The notes: a model not told the origin generated them from the sequence alone. A DNA stretch of 64,000 bases from Flavobacterium sp. SH_e (GCF_025717045.1 NZ_JAOVZN010000004.1:1-64000); one strand, 5' to 3'. Counted from the stretch's first letter, positions 18,727-27,939 are shown. Numbers and translations: made by a program.

Positions 18727-19335
18727 ATGAAAAAAATATTTGTAATAAACGGAGGGAGAAAATTTGCACACTCGGGAGGTAAACTAAATAAAACAATAAC
18801 AGAATGGGACAAAGAGTTCTTTACAGAAGAAAGGGGATTTGAACTCATTACCACAGATTTAAGTGAAACTTATCAAACTGATAAGGAGCTTGAAAAATTC
18901 ATCTGGGCTGATGTTGTAATCTACCATTTTCCGATCTGGTGGATGTATATTCCTTTTCAACTAAAAGAATACCTAGACAAGGTTCTCACAGCTGGACACC
19001 GCAGAGGTATGTATTACAGCGATGGTCGTAAAGCAGATAATCCCGAACGCAATTACGGAACAGGTGGACTAATGCAGAAGACTTCGTATATGGTTACTAC
19101 AACATGGAATGCTCCAAAGACGGCTTTCACACTTGCGGAAGAATTTTTTCAAGGCCGAAGTGTAGATGACGGAGTCCTTTTTCCCTTTCACCGCATGAAT
19201 GCCTTCTGTGGCATGAATCAACTGGAAAGTCTTCATTTTCATGATGTCGAAAAAAATGGATCCCCTGAGCTGGTCGCCTCATTTAAAGACCAATATATAA
19301 ATCATCTCCAGAAAGTTTTTGCATTTGATAATTAA
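18727..19335 (+). CDS. mdaB: MdaB-like NAD(P)H quinone oxidoreductase
   Basis: This 202-residue flavodoxin-fold protein closely follows the E. coli MdaB pattern. The start is IFVINGGRKFAHSGGKLN (FAD phosphate loop), then WADVVIYHFPIWWMYIPFQLK, LTAGHRRGMYYSDGR, YGTGGLMQ, TTTWNAPKTAFT and FPFHRMNAFCGM. MdaB uses FAD and NADPH to reduce quinones by two electrons, preventing radical formation. It is cytoplasmic. It faces the HxlR regulator and is followed after 17 bp by the SRPBCC gene, so the two probably form an operon induced by a quinone or other electrophile. Confidence 0.92.
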   Translation: MKKIFVINGGRKFAHSGGKLNKTITEWDKEFFTEERGFELITTDLSETYQTDKELEKFIWADVVIYHFPIWWMYIPFQLKEYLDKVLTAGHRRGMYYSDGRKADNPERNYGTGGLMQKTSYMVTTTWNAPKTAFTLAEEFFQGRSVDDGVLFPFHRMNAFCGMNQLESLHFHDVEKNGSPELVASFKDQYINHLQKVFAFDN

Positions 19336-19352
19336 TTAAAATAAAACACAAA

Positions 19353-19868
19353 ATGAAACAGAACGCAATAATATGGCCAGAGGAATATCTTCCTGGCACT
19401 ACGGACAATTACTGTTCGAATGAAGTAATCGTAAAAGGATTGACTACTCTAGACATCTGGCCTTTATTAAATGATCCTTTTCAATGGCCTACTTATTATG
19501 CCAACTCATCAGATATTGAGTTTGAAAATAATGGGCAGACCGAATTCAGTGGCAATACCCGCTTTCGATTCAAAACATTTGGATTTCCAATTGAAGCAGA
19601 AATTACTGAACATGTTCCCCCTTCAGCCGGAGAACCAGCTCGTATAGCGTGGCACGGATGGGCAGAAGGAGATGCTGATACGAAATTGGATGTTATACAT
19701 GCTTGGCTGATTGAAGATCTTTCTGGAGGCAGGGTGCGTATCCTGACACAGGAAAGCCAGATTGGAAAACCAGCCCTAGCGCTCGCGACACAAAAGCCCA
19801 ATCCAATGATAAACGGACATCAGGACTGGCTTGATGGACTTGTCGCTGCTGCTAGAAGCAAACAATAA
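19353..19868 (+). CDS. SRPBCC (START/Bet v1-like) domain protein
   Basis: This 171-residue protein has the SRPBCC pattern: a first strand and turn VKGLTTLDIWPLLNDPFQWPTYY, then NTRFRFKTFGFPIEAEITEH, RIAWHGWAEGDADTKLDVIHAW, RVRILTQES, and the C-terminal helix HQDWLDGLVAAAR. The fold makes a deep hydrophobic pocket for lipids, polyketides or aromatic ligands. There is no signal peptide. It lies 17 bp after mdaB and is probably co-transcribed, which suggests a role in binding or modifying the same compounds. Ligand unknown. Confidence 0.85.
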   Translation: MKQNAIIWPEEYLPGTTDNYCSNEVIVKGLTTLDIWPLLNDPFQWPTYYANSSDIEFENNGQTEFSGNTRFRFKTFGFPIEAEITEHVPPSAGEPARIAWHGWAEGDADTKLDVIHAWLIEDLSGGRVRILTQESQIGKPALALATQKPNPMINGHQDWLDGLVAAARSKQ

Positions 19869-20084
19869 CAGTATATAGCGATCTTTAAAATTTATAAAAA
19901 AATATTTATTGCGGTTAATGGACTTAAAGTTTAAAAAAAGACCAAAACCATAAAAAAAGAGTATAAAGAAATGAATATTTAAATCTTAAATCAAATCTAA
20001 ACCAAGCAACGGAGAGAACTGTCTTGGCTGTCATAATGCAAACCAAAATGAAGATTTTTTCGTATATGAGGTTAAACGGCATTT

Positions 20085-20360
20085 ATGAATACAACAGCCT
20101 CTCTTTTCGCAAAAATCCTAACAGCACTTTCTGACAGGGATAGTGGCTTGAATTTGGAACATCTTGCAGCACTTGTCACACCTCTACCAGACAGTGTGGC
20201 TGGCTTACACACCACCGAAAAAAATGGGCAGGCTGCATTGCTCGACGCTTTAATAGCCCTGAATGATGGCGGGTATATTGCCTTAAATCCGCTTACCGAC
20301 CAGAGTCGCATAACTTTAAAGGGACTTGTTTGGATAGGCACAAAAGGCAACTTAAATTAA
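20085..20360 (+). CDS. Small hypothetical protein, possibly winged-helix-like
   Basis: This 91-residue cytoplasmic protein has no close family that I recognise. Its helix-helix-strand pattern (LFAKILTALSD, LEHLAALV, LLDALIALNDGGYIALNP, RITLKGLVWIG) resembles a small winged-helix domain, but the match is only visual. Base composition is a little more GC-rich than the flanks. It lies 216 bp after the SRPBCC gene; that gap shows nothing else. The opposite strand also has an open frame here (20072-20350), so the choice of strand rests on the start context and a more protein-like composition. Confidence 0.5.
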   Translation: MNTTASLFAKILTALSDRDSGLNLEHLAALVTPLPDSVAGLHTTEKNGQAALLDALIALNDGGYIALNPLTDQSRITLKGLVWIGTKGNLN

Positions 20361-20451
20361 CCATTCATCAAAAATTCAGCTGATAATGATTTTTTCGAAC
20401 GCCTCAGAAGCAGAATAAAGAAAAACATCAATTCGAATCCAATTAGGATTG

Positions 20452-20495
20452 CAAAAAAAATAAAAGCCTGAGAAATTTAGATTCTTCAGGCTTTA
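20452..20495 (-). terminator. Terminator of the TonB/HupE/DUF3500 operon
   Basis: The arms 20463-20471 and 20486-20494 (AAAGCCTGA / TCAGGCTTT) form a 9-bp stem, followed on the minus strand by a U-rich tract. It lies just past the TonB receptor stop codon at 20504. Confidence 0.8.
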
Positions 20496-20503
20496 AAAAA
20501 TTA

Positions 20504-22708
20504 TTACCAAGCATATTTCAAAATCAATCTTGCATTAAAAGGAGTTCCCGCCGTAAAATGGATTTCTTCAACAGGATCGGTTTCATTGGCCAATCTTGAT
20601 TCGGTTAAAAACTGTGTTTCTTTCCATTTTGTATTAAAGATATTGTCGATGTTTACACCAATTGAAACTTTCCTAATCTGATAATTCACAGAAAAATCAG
20701 TTATGCAGTAACCTTTTGCTACAACTGAATTATCCTCGTTTGCTGGTCTGTCTCCTAAGAAACGAGTCCTTAAACTGCCTGAGAATCCTTTTAGATCTTT
20801 TACTGAAAGGCCACTCATCAAAGTATTCTTTGGAGCGAGAGGCAAATAGTCATTTCCTTTGGGCTCGTCTATCGCTCTTGCGTGGGTATAGGTATAATCT
20901 GTATTCCAAAACAGCCAGCTGGCCAATTGATATCTAATGCCAAAATCGAAGCCTTTTCTCTCTGTCTTCCCGCTTGGCTCTACTACAGCTTCATCTCCAA
21001 CATACACAAATTCCTGCGCTAGATACAGATACCAGATCGCTGAATTGATAATCATTCTTGGAAATGGCTTCCAATTGATCCCTAAATCTGCCCCGTAGGT
21101 TTCTGGAAGGATCTTTTCTCCTTTCTGCGCCACCACCACACGTGTGTCGTTGCTGTGAAATCCTTTTCCTAACTTTAGAAAATACTGTAATTTGTCATCC
21201 TGAGTATACAAAAAATTCAGTTTTGGACTTACAATTGCTTTGGTTTGTGTCTGGTTAGAATAAGCTACAGCTAACTGATCTTCATAGCCAAATTTGAAAT
21301 AATCTAAACGCAAGCCAGAATTTATCAACCATTTGCGTGATCTAAAATCAAGACTCGCGTAAGAAAAAAGATTTGTTTGATTTACATTTCCTAGACTCAG
21401 ATATTCTAAAACCGTTTTTCTGTTTAAAGTATGCGAAAGTTCAACATCTTTATTATTGTCGTTTCTAAGTCCAGCTCCTAATTTAAAACGCCATTTTTCA
21501 TTTATTTTCTGATCATATTCAGACTGAAAGCCTATAATGCTTCTATTTTCCTTTTGCTTGATTTGATCGCCGTTTAAAGGATCATTTAAGAAAAATGTGA
21601 AGTTGGAATACAATTCAAAATCATATCTGCTCAAATAGGCAGTACTTTTAATGTGTGTGTTTTCGTCAATTTTAGCTTCATATTGCAAATTGAAGTTGGT
21701 TCTATCAGTATTTCCGCCTTCATTGGAATCAATAGCTCCGTAATGCGAAATGGTTCCATCATTTACAGCACGGTCAGGAATCTGTCCGCTGGCATCCCAT
21801 TGGCTTTTAAAATGCGAAACCGATACAGCCAGGCGGTCTCCGTTCTCCATTTTGGCACTATATTTTCCAAATAGATTAATTCGACTAAAGTTCTGGGGCG
21901 CATCAAAATAGCCATTGGTCATCATATAATCCCCCGCAAAATAAGCCGACTGGTTTTCTTTATTAAGCAGATTGAACATGGCAACGGTACGGAAAGTATC
22001 AAACTGTCCGCCTTCAAAAGAAATAGAACTGTCCTGCAGCGCATTTTTAGTATTAAAACTCACATATCCTGCCGTTGTAAAATCTCCTTTATCTGCAAAA
22101 TACGCTCCCTTATCAAAGTCAATATTGTCAACCGTTTCTGGAATCACAAAGTGCAGATCTGAATAACCCTGCCCGTGTGCATGCGAAACCATGTTGACCG
22201 GCATTCCATCAACAGTGATATTGATATCGGTTCCGTGATCGCAGTCAAAACCTCTTAAAAAGATCTGTTCTGCCTTTCCCCCACCTGCATGCTGTCCAAT
22301 GAAAAGCCCTGGAACCTTGCGCAATAGATCCTGAGAATTTGAAACGGGTTGAATCTCTAAATCAATTTTTGAAATAGTATTTAAATACTTCAGATTATTG
22401 CTAATTTTAACTTCTTCCAACAAAAATGCTTTTTCTATTAAAACAGCCGAAAATGAATCTAACTTCTCAGCTTTAATCTTTAAGGTTATAAAACCCTGTT
22501 TTGAAATCTCAAGACTGTCATTTAGGCTTGTATTTTCTAAAATAAATGTTCCTTTATTGTCCGAATGTGCGTGTGTCTTTGACATCAGATTTCGGATCAA
22601 TGCATCATTGAGTGGCTTTCCTTTTTCATCGGCTATGTATCCTTTTAAAGATTGGGCATGAAGCGCGAAAGAAAATAGACAAAAAAAAAGGAAGAGAAAT
22701 TGTTTCAT
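20504..22708 (-). CDS. TonB-dependent outer-membrane receptor
   Basis: This 734-residue receptor has a signal peptide ending LHAQ. An N-terminal carboxypeptidase-regulatory-like domain (about 20-100, LKGYIADEKGKPLNDALI), a plug domain (about 120-220, QDLLRKVPGLFIGQHAGGGKAEQIFLRGFDC in part; FLRGFDCDHGTDINITVDG) and a 22-strand barrel follow, ending in NARLILKYAW with the terminal aromatic. The length and lack of a SusD partner place it with siderophore/metal-type receptors, not SusC. The plug motif DCDHGTD is unusually Asp/His-rich. It is the last gene of a likely operon with HupE/UreJ-like and DUF3500-like genes (27-bp gap), so its ligand may be a metal complex or a small molecule; this is inference. 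Confidence 0.88.
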   Translation of the reverse strand: MKQFLFLFFCLFSFALHAQSLKGYIADEKGKPLNDALIRNLMSKTHAHSDNKGTFILENTSLNDSLEISKQGFITLKIKAEKLDSFSAVLIEKAFLLEEVKISNNLKYLNTISKIDLEIQPVSNSQDLLRKVPGLFIGQHAGGGKAEQIFLRGFDCDHGTDINITVDGMPVNMVSHAHGQGYSDLHFVIPETVDNIDFDKGAYFADKGDFTTAGYVSFNTKNALQDSSISFEGGQFDTFRTVAMFNLLNKENQSAYFAGDYMMTNGYFDAPQNFSRINLFGKYSAKMENGDRLAVSVSHFKSQWDASGQIPDRAVNDGTISHYGAIDSNEGGNTDRTNFNLQYEAKIDENTHIKSTAYLSRYDFELYSNFTFFLNDPLNGDQIKQKENRSIIGFQSEYDQKINEKWRFKLGAGLRNDNNKDVELSHTLNRKTVLEYLSLGNVNQTNLFSYASLDFRSRKWLINSGLRLDYFKFGYEDQLAVAYSNQTQTKAIVSPKLNFLYTQDDKLQYFLKLGKGFHSNDTRVVVAQKGEKILPETYGADLGINWKPFPRMIINSAIWYLYLAQEFVYVGDEAVVEPSGKTERKGFDFGIRYQLASWLFWNTDYTYTHARAIDEPKGNDYLPLAPKNTLMSGLSVKDLKGFSGSLRTRFLGDRPANEDNSVVAKGYCITDFSVNYQIRKVSIGVNIDNIFNTKWKETQFLTESRLANETDPVEEIHFTAGTPFNARLILKYAW

Positions 22709-22735
22709 AAAGTTTAAAAAGAATTATTGGCGCTG

Positions 22736-24022
22736 TTAAACCGGCTTTTTCAATAGAAGCTGTTTTTTAAAAATCAGCTGTGCAAAAGTCATAAAAATTA
22801 AAAGCAAAATCAAGAATTTTCCAAATTCGGGAAGTAAAAGCAATTTCTGGGTCACAAAATTTGGTGAACCTGTTACCCTTTCTATAATCCAGAAAACAGA
22901 GGCAATGAAAGCTGCAAAAGCGCTAACATTTTTGAGATAACGATAGTTTTTATCCCTGCTTAAAATAAGCAACCAAGGCATAATGAGGAGCACTACAAAA
23001 AGCTGCATGATTTCTATGCCAAGATTAAATCCGAGCAAGCTTATTGCCATTCTTGATGGTGAGAGATGAAGGCCCGTTAGAGTTTCAGCAAATGCCAGCC
23101 CATGTATTAAGCCAAAACCTAAAGCAATGTAGATTTCTTTATCAGGAAATAATGGCCATATAGCATGAACTGCCGTTATAGCAACCGATACGGCAATTAA
23201 AATTTCGATAAGCTGTGGCTGAATGTCAAGCCAGCCAGCCGTTCCTGCAATTAGCGTCAATGAATGACCAATGGTAAAACCGGTTATTATTTTAAAAATT
23301 TTAAGCGTGCTTTCTTTTGCTCCTGCAACTCCACTCCATTTTTTTGATTTTACAAGTAAAGCAGAGGGAAGCAACAGAACCAATAAAAATAATAGATGGT
23401 CAACTCCTTCTCTGATATGTTCTATCCCCAAAAGAGCCATGCTTTTAAATCCTTTCCAATGACTAGCTTGCGAAAGATTTATTTTTAGAGGAAAGACCTT
23501 ATTCTTTTCTGTATTCATGCTTATTACAGCGATTTGCTGCGAATCATTATCTACCCTTCCGCCCAGCCAATCCTGGCGGATAGTAATCAGTGCCTGATGA
23601 TTGATAACCTGATGGACAATAGCATCATAGAAAAGTGTAAATGCTCTACCTGATTGGTTCGCTGGCATTCTGCAGACTAAGGAAACTTCAAGCTGATTAA
23701 ATGGCCCTGTATAAGACTGCCTTGATCTGCCAATTTTCATACTGCGAATATCCAATCTCCATTTTTTTCCATTTTGCCCCAGAATATGAAAATGACTTTT
23801 GATATAATTGGCCAATTCAGTATGATAAGCTTTGATAGATGACTCTGGATCTGAATTTAGGCTTTTTCCAAATGCTAGTTCCAGCTCGCTCAGCGGAAGG
23901 CTCAATTCTACATTAGCTGCTTTTTCTTTAATATCAAAAATCAGCAATGAATTCGGAACTGGATGCGAAAAAATGACTAGAGGCAGAACCAGCATTAAAC
24001 AAAACAATAGATATTTTTTCAT
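22736..24022 (-). CDS. HupE/UreJ-like membrane protein with N-terminal extracytoplasmic domain
   Basis: This 428-residue protein has a signal peptide (about 1-19), a soluble extracytoplasmic region (20-195) and then about six to seven membrane helices (from 215). The latter contain the HupE_UreJ-type motif GIEHIREGVDHLLFLLVLLLPS (residues about 199-220; quoted as GIEHIREGVDHLLF) with two His and a Glu at the membrane face, plus GFTIGHSLTLIAGT and GFGLIHGLAFAETL. HupE/UreJ proteins are linked to nickel transport for hydrogenase or urease, but this large form is widespread without those enzymes. The conserved His pairs suggest metal or a small cation as substrate. It sits 27 bp before the TonB receptor gene. 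Confidence 0.8.
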   Translation of the reverse strand: MKKYLLFCLMLVLPLVIFSHPVPNSLLIFDIKEKAANVELSLPLSELELAFGKSLNSDPESSIKAYHTELANYIKSHFHILGQNGKKWRLDIRSMKIGRSRQSYTGPFNQLEVSLVCRMPANQSGRAFTLFYDAIVHQVINHQALITIRQDWLGGRVDNDSQQIAVISMNTEKNKVFPLKINLSQASHWKGFKSMALLGIEHIREGVDHLLFLLVLLLPSALLVKSKKWSGVAGAKESTLKIFKIITGFTIGHSLTLIAGTAGWLDIQPQLIEILIAVSVAITAVHAIWPLFPDKEIYIALGFGLIHGLAFAETLTGLHLSPSRMAISLLGFNLGIEIMQLFVVLLIMPWLLILSRDKNYRYLKNVSAFAAFIASVFWIIERVTGSPNFVTQKLLLLPEFGKFLILLLIFMTFAQLIFKKQLLLKKPV

Positions 24023-24089
24023 GATATAAAACAGGATAAAATAAAACGTCTCGGACTTTTAAGAACAGTTTTTTGCAAGCCATTCAGAT

Positions 24090-24118
24090 AAGGCCAGATA
24101 ACCATTTATCTGGACCTT
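24090..24118 (-). other. Intercistronic hairpin between DUF3500-like and HupE-like genes
   Basis: The 8-bp perfect stem CCAGATAA/TTATCTGG (24094-24101 / 24106-24113) is extended by AAGG/CCTT with one bulged base. No T-run follows on the minus strand, so it looks like an RNA-processing, stability or attenuation element inside the operon, not a strong terminator. Confidence 0.5.
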
Positions 24119-24133
24119 ACCTAAATTTGCCTC

Positions 24134-25270
24134 TTACAGTCCTATATAATCTCTTTTATGATCTCTCATAACAGTATGATAATGTATTCCTGACATTACC
24201 ACTCCATTTTGGCACACAAATTCGATCCAGACACTTGGTCCGTCAATTCTCACGTAATCTGTATTAGCGGTTAAAAAAGAACTTGCTGTTCCTGCTGTAG
24301 CACTACTATTGCTGGCATAGCCTACATAAGTGTCCGCCAGCTCATTCTGATAAATAGCTAAGTAAGAAGCTGCCGTTGCATCATCCACATCATTTACCCA
24401 AGCTGCGATGGCAGTCAACACTTTTGCCTGCGTTGCGGAACTAAGTGCGCTTACTTTTATTCCTGCTTTAGTGCTTGGCATTGTGTTGGATGTAGAGCCT
24501 GGCACCATCAAACAGTCCGAAAATGTTCCTGAAATTTTAGCCGTTGCCAATTCGGTGCTCGACAAAGCGCCAAGCATTTCCTGCATAGCTGTATGTTCAG
24601 ATTCTATCGGTCCCGTGTACGTCGTTCCTTTATAGGTAAAAGATCCTTTAGGCTCTACCGCTTCGTGCATTGGCGTAATGCTCGTAACTGCTCCGGCATC
24701 ATAAGTGATATTCTGCGCATAATGGTGTCCACCAATCTGCAGTTGCCATTTTCCTGTTGTGCTTGGAGTTCCTAGAAATGCAATAACATAATTTCCAGAA
24801 GAATAGCCAGAAGCTGACAATCCCAAATAATCATCAGCAGTCATGATCTGAGAGAATTCATCGTAACCCTCTCCTGTTCCAGTTCCAAAAGCAGCCTGCG
24901 CTAAGGTTTTTGCCGCCGCAAGCTGCGAAGTGCTCAGCGAGCTAAATGCAATTCCATTTCGGCATGAAAGCCCACAAGGAAGATTAGACCATCTTTTCGC
25001 ATTGGTAAGATTTAAAGCAATCACAGCAGAAGACTGCTGGCTCTCGCTCAGTGTGGCCAGAAAATTATTGGCCAGACATACGATTTTTGCGGTTCCTGTC
25101 AGGGAACTGCAATCTGATTCTGCATAATTTCCTGTGCTTTCTGATGCGCCTGTAGCTGTTTCAGCATCTGAAGAATCATCATCGGCGCTTTTACTGCATG
25201 AAATCGCAAATGAAACGCCTGAGAAAAGAACCGCAAGCAGAAACACTTTTAAGTAGATTCGGTTTTTCAT
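24134..25270 (-). CDS. DUF3500-like lipoprotein
   Basis: This 378-residue protein has a lipoprotein signal (AISC, Cys25) and an acidic Ser/Thr linker. The main domain has features of the DUF3500 family: LQIGGHHYAQNITYD, a conserved ESEHTAMQEML, and a C-terminal IHYHTVMRDHKRDYIGL. The cluster of His residues (GGHH, HYH, RDH) suggests a metal or catalytic site, but no function is established that I know of. It probably sits in the envelope. It is transcribed 114 bp downstream of the LytTR regulator gene and ahead of the HupE-like and TonB receptor genes, forming a coherent uptake-type set. Confidence 0.75.
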   Translation of the reverse strand: MKNRIYLKVFLLAVLFSGVSFAISCSKSADDDSSDAETATGASESTGNYAESDCSSLTGTAKIVCLANNFLATLSESQQSSAVIALNLTNAKRWSNLPCGLSCRNGIAFSSLSTSQLAAAKTLAQAAFGTGTGEGYDEFSQIMTADDYLGLSASGYSSGNYVIAFLGTPSTTGKWQLQIGGHHYAQNITYDAGAVTSITPMHEAVEPKGSFTYKGTTYTGPIESEHTAMQEMLGALSSTELATAKISGTFSDCLMVPGSTSNTMPSTKAGIKVSALSSATQAKVLTAIAAWVNDVDDATAASYLAIYQNELADTYVGYASNSSATAGTASSFLTANTDYVRIDGPSVWIEFVCQNGVVMSGIHYHTVMRDHKRDYIGL

Positions 25271-25384
25271 ATTAATTAAATTTAAGAATGGTTAAAAAAA
25301 AATATTTTTCTATAATTTTCTATAAATTAAAAAAATGAAAATGAGCGGTTTAAAGTTGTGTGGCAAACGGGCTATTTTCTGTGG

Positions 25385-26068
25385 TTAAATTCCCAATAAG
25401 GCCATAAAATCGTCCTCATAAGTCTTTCCTAAAGGAATTTCTTTTTCTGAAATAAAAATTGTTTTATTTTTAAAGGCAGTTATTTTTGGCATAGCTGCGA
25501 TATAGGAGCGGTGCACCCTGCAGAACTGTCTGGCAGGGAGCTTTTCAAGAATATTTTTAATGGGCATTCGGATCAGAACAGGCTTTTGGCTGGCTAAATG
25601 GATTTTAATGTAATTATCAAAACCTTCAATATACAGGATATCCTGCACACTAATTTTTACCAATCCATAATCCATCCTAAAATAAAGTTCGTTATCCAGC
25701 GACTGGGATAAGAGCTTATGTTGCTCTATGGCTTTGTCAACCGCTTTTTTAAAACGTTCAAAGCCAAATGGCTTCAAAAGATAATCTATAGCACCAAACT
25801 CGTAGCTCTCAACAGCATATTCTTTATAAGCCGTAGTGAAAATCACCATTGTTTTCTGCGAAATAGATTTATAAAAATCAATTCCAGAATGTGAAGGCAT
25901 ATTAATATCCAAAAATATAAGGTCAACGGCATGTTCCTCCAAATAGAATCTGGCCTCGCTTGTCTTTGAAAATATCTTTTTCAGATCGACTGTCTCAATC
26001 CTGCTGCAGTACAGTTCGATGATCTCCAGTGCTGGCATCTCATCATCTATTGCTATTGCTGTTATCAT
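25385..26068 (-). CDS. LytTR-family response regulator
   Basis: This 227-residue protein has an N-terminal receiver domain (1-120, acidic pocket Asp8/Asp9, phospho-acceptor Asp54 in FLDINMP, Thr/Lys switch at TTAYKEYA and LLKPF) and a C-terminal LytTR DNA-binding domain (about 130-227, KISVQDILYIEGFDNYIKIH and FCRVHRSYIA). It overlaps the kinase gene by 4 bp, a standard translational coupling. LytTR proteins bind direct repeats; the likely target is the 114-bp gap before the DUF3500-like gene. Confidence 0.93.
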   Translation of the reverse strand: MITAIAIDDEMPALEIIELYCSRIETVDLKKIFSKTSEARFYLEEHAVDLIFLDINMPSHSGIDFYKSISQKTMVIFTTAYKEYAVESYEFGAIDYLLKPFGFERFKKAVDKAIEQHKLLSQSLDNELYFRMDYGLVKISVQDILYIEGFDNYIKIHLASQKPVLIRMPIKNILEKLPARQFCRVHRSYIAAMPKITAFKNKTIFISEKEIPLGKTYEDDFMALLGI

Positions 26069-27120
26069 ATTAGGGTAATTTTTAAAACAACCGAAAAAGT
26101 GTCTTGTGCATTGTCTATCGCTAAACTATGTTTGTTTTGATAAAACAATTCCAGCCTTTCTTTAGTATTCTGAATTCCTATATTGGTCGATTCAATGTTT
26201 ACAGAAGTTACAATACGATTAAAAACCTTTAAAATGACTTCCTTTCCCAAAGTTTCTATCTGAATGCGAATAACGGATTCCTCATCGGGATTGACGCCGT
26301 ATTTAAAAGCATTTTCGATAAAGGTGAAAAGAAGCAGTGGCGCAATTTTTTTCCCTTCAAAATTTCCTGAAGTATCATAAGTCAAGTCAACCGTATCTCG
26401 CAATCGTGACCTTTGCAGATCAATATAATTACTAATATACTCAATTTCTTTTTCTAAAGAAACTTCATTCTGGTAAGAGTCCTGAAGCAGATAACGCATA
26501 AAGTCTGAAAGCTTTATCACCGTTTCTGCCGCCCTTTCGTCTTTTTTAATAGAAAGGGCATAGATGCTGTTTAGGGTATTAAATAAAAAATGCGGATGGA
26601 TCTGCATTTTTAAATGAGCCAATTCTGCATAAAGCTTTTCGTTTTCTATTTTTCGAATCCGGTTCTGAACCTGCATCAAAATTGAAAAAACGATGATAAC
26701 CGCATAGAGATAAATATGGTGGCTGATCTGATTCCAAAAATTACCCAAAAAACCAAAGTCTTCCGCAGTTTCATGACTAACTATATGAGGCATTCTTGGA
26801 GCATTATGCAAAGGATTTCTTCCTGTAATTAATGACGGTACAATAGAAATCAGAGCAAGACCTGAGAGAATAATAATGCCATAGAGAAAGTATTTTTTTT
26901 TGATAAAAAATTTCTCAATGAGATAGTAATAATTCGCATAAAATATGCAAAGCATCATCAGATTTGCAATAAAATCTCGGCGCGTTGGGACAGACAGCAG
27001 AAAGTCTTTTTCTTCTGGCGGATGTGTAGGGAAAATTATGGGCGTTGCCATAAAAATAACGCAGGCTATGATATGAAAGGCTATATTTCTGTATTTCCCC
27101 ATACGAGATGATTTTTTCAT
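26065..27120 (-). CDS. LytS/YehU-type sensor histidine kinase
   Basis: The protein has four membrane helices in the first 190 residues, a short coiled coil, then the His_kinase domain (LKMQIHPHFLFNTLNSIYALS) and an HATPase region (FTFIENAFKYGVN, NIGIQNTKERL). I use the ATG at 27120 (351 residues). The open frame extends to a TTG at 27186, and a second ATG lies at 27102. A TATATTTG box ends immediately before the 27120 ATG, which would make 27102 the more likely start if that box is a real -7 element. The partner is the downstream LytTR regulator (4-bp overlap). Signal unknown. Confidence 0.85.
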   Translation of the reverse strand: MKKSSRMGKYRNIAFHIIACVIFMATPIIFPTHPPEEKDFLLSVPTRRDFIANLMMLCIFYANYYYLIEKFFIKKKYFLYGIIILSGLALISIVPSLITGRNPLHNAPRMPHIVSHETAEDFGFLGNFWNQISHHIYLYAVIIVFSILMQVQNRIRKIENEKLYAELAHLKMQIHPHFLFNTLNSIYALSIKKDERAAETVIKLSDFMRYLLQDSYQNEVSLEKEIEYISNYIDLQRSRLRDTVDLTYDTSGNFEGKKIAPLLLFTFIENAFKYGVNPDEESVIRIQIETLGKEVILKVFNRIVTSVNIESTNIGIQNTKERLELFYQNKHSLAIDNAQDTFSVVLKITLI

Positions 27121-27360
27121 CAAATATAACCTATCATTTGCTGATGCGAAAAATAATGTTGCCAATGTGCTAAATTCTGGGGTCAATCAGTAAATTTGTA
27201 AGCATAAATGCTTTTCTGCCATAAAAAGCTAAGGCAAATCTTAAAGATCATTCACTTCTCTAAAAAAGATTTTATAAAAAATAATTAAGAACGCATTTTT
27301 AACGCCATTATCTTACTCTTCAATTTTCGTTAGCACACCCAATAGTTAAAAAATAACTTT

Positions 27361-27939
27361 ATGAAAAAAAACTTCTGTTATGCATTAATACTAATTATAG
27401 CACTTTCCTGTTCTGAAAAAAAAACACAGACAGAAAATATTATAATTAAAAATAGCAAATCCGATACTGTTTCTAAAATGAAGAATGATGAATCGGAAAA
27501 CGATTCAGATTGCGTATTTGATGACAATTACAAAAAAATAACAGAAGAATGGCTCAATGCGCTTGAAATCAAAAAATATGTTTGGGATTCAAAAACTAAC
27601 AAAGCGTCATTACTATACAATGGTGATTCTCTAACTGTATATAAAGGAGGCTGTAATCATTTTATCAGTTCAGTGGAAATTAAAACAGATATTTACCCAA
27701 ATAAGGAATTAGACAGTGCTTTAATAAGAAAAATTAATGATGTAGCATGTAAATTTAAATTTGACAACTATTGCAAAAAGCTTATTGAAGGCCGATTTAA
27801 AAAAAATGACAATGGTGATTCATCATTTTTTTTGGAGTTTGAAGATGATGATTCAGAAGATAATTTAGTCTCTGAAGGGATACAGATTTTAGAAAGAGAA
27901 AAAAACACATTCATTACAATATCAGAATACTATAATTAA
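27361..27939 (+). CDS. Hypothetical lipoprotein
   Basis: This 192-residue protein has a lipoprotein signal (ALSCSE) and a Lys/Asp/Ser-rich linker. A soluble domain follows with many charged residues, an EEWLNALEIKKYVWDSK segment and an acidic C-terminal patch (EFEDDDSED). I recognise no family. It stands alone between the kinase gene and the convergent GH3 gene, and its low GC resembles its surroundings. Confidence 0.6.
   Translation: MKKNFCYALILIIALSCSEKKTQTENIIIKNSKSDTVSKMKNDESENDSDCVFDDNYKKITEEWLNALEIKKYVWDSKTNKASLLYNGDSLTVYKGGCNHFISSVEIKTDIYPNKELDSALIRKINDVACKFKFDNYCKKLIEGRFKKNDNGDSSFFLEFEDDDSEDNLVSEGIQILEREKNTFITISEYYN

Noticed and set aside
20072..20350. 92-codon minus-strand frame opposite the small gene at 20085
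   Set aside because: Only one of the two strands is likely coding; the plus-strand frame looks more like a soluble protein. The doubt is noted in that entry.
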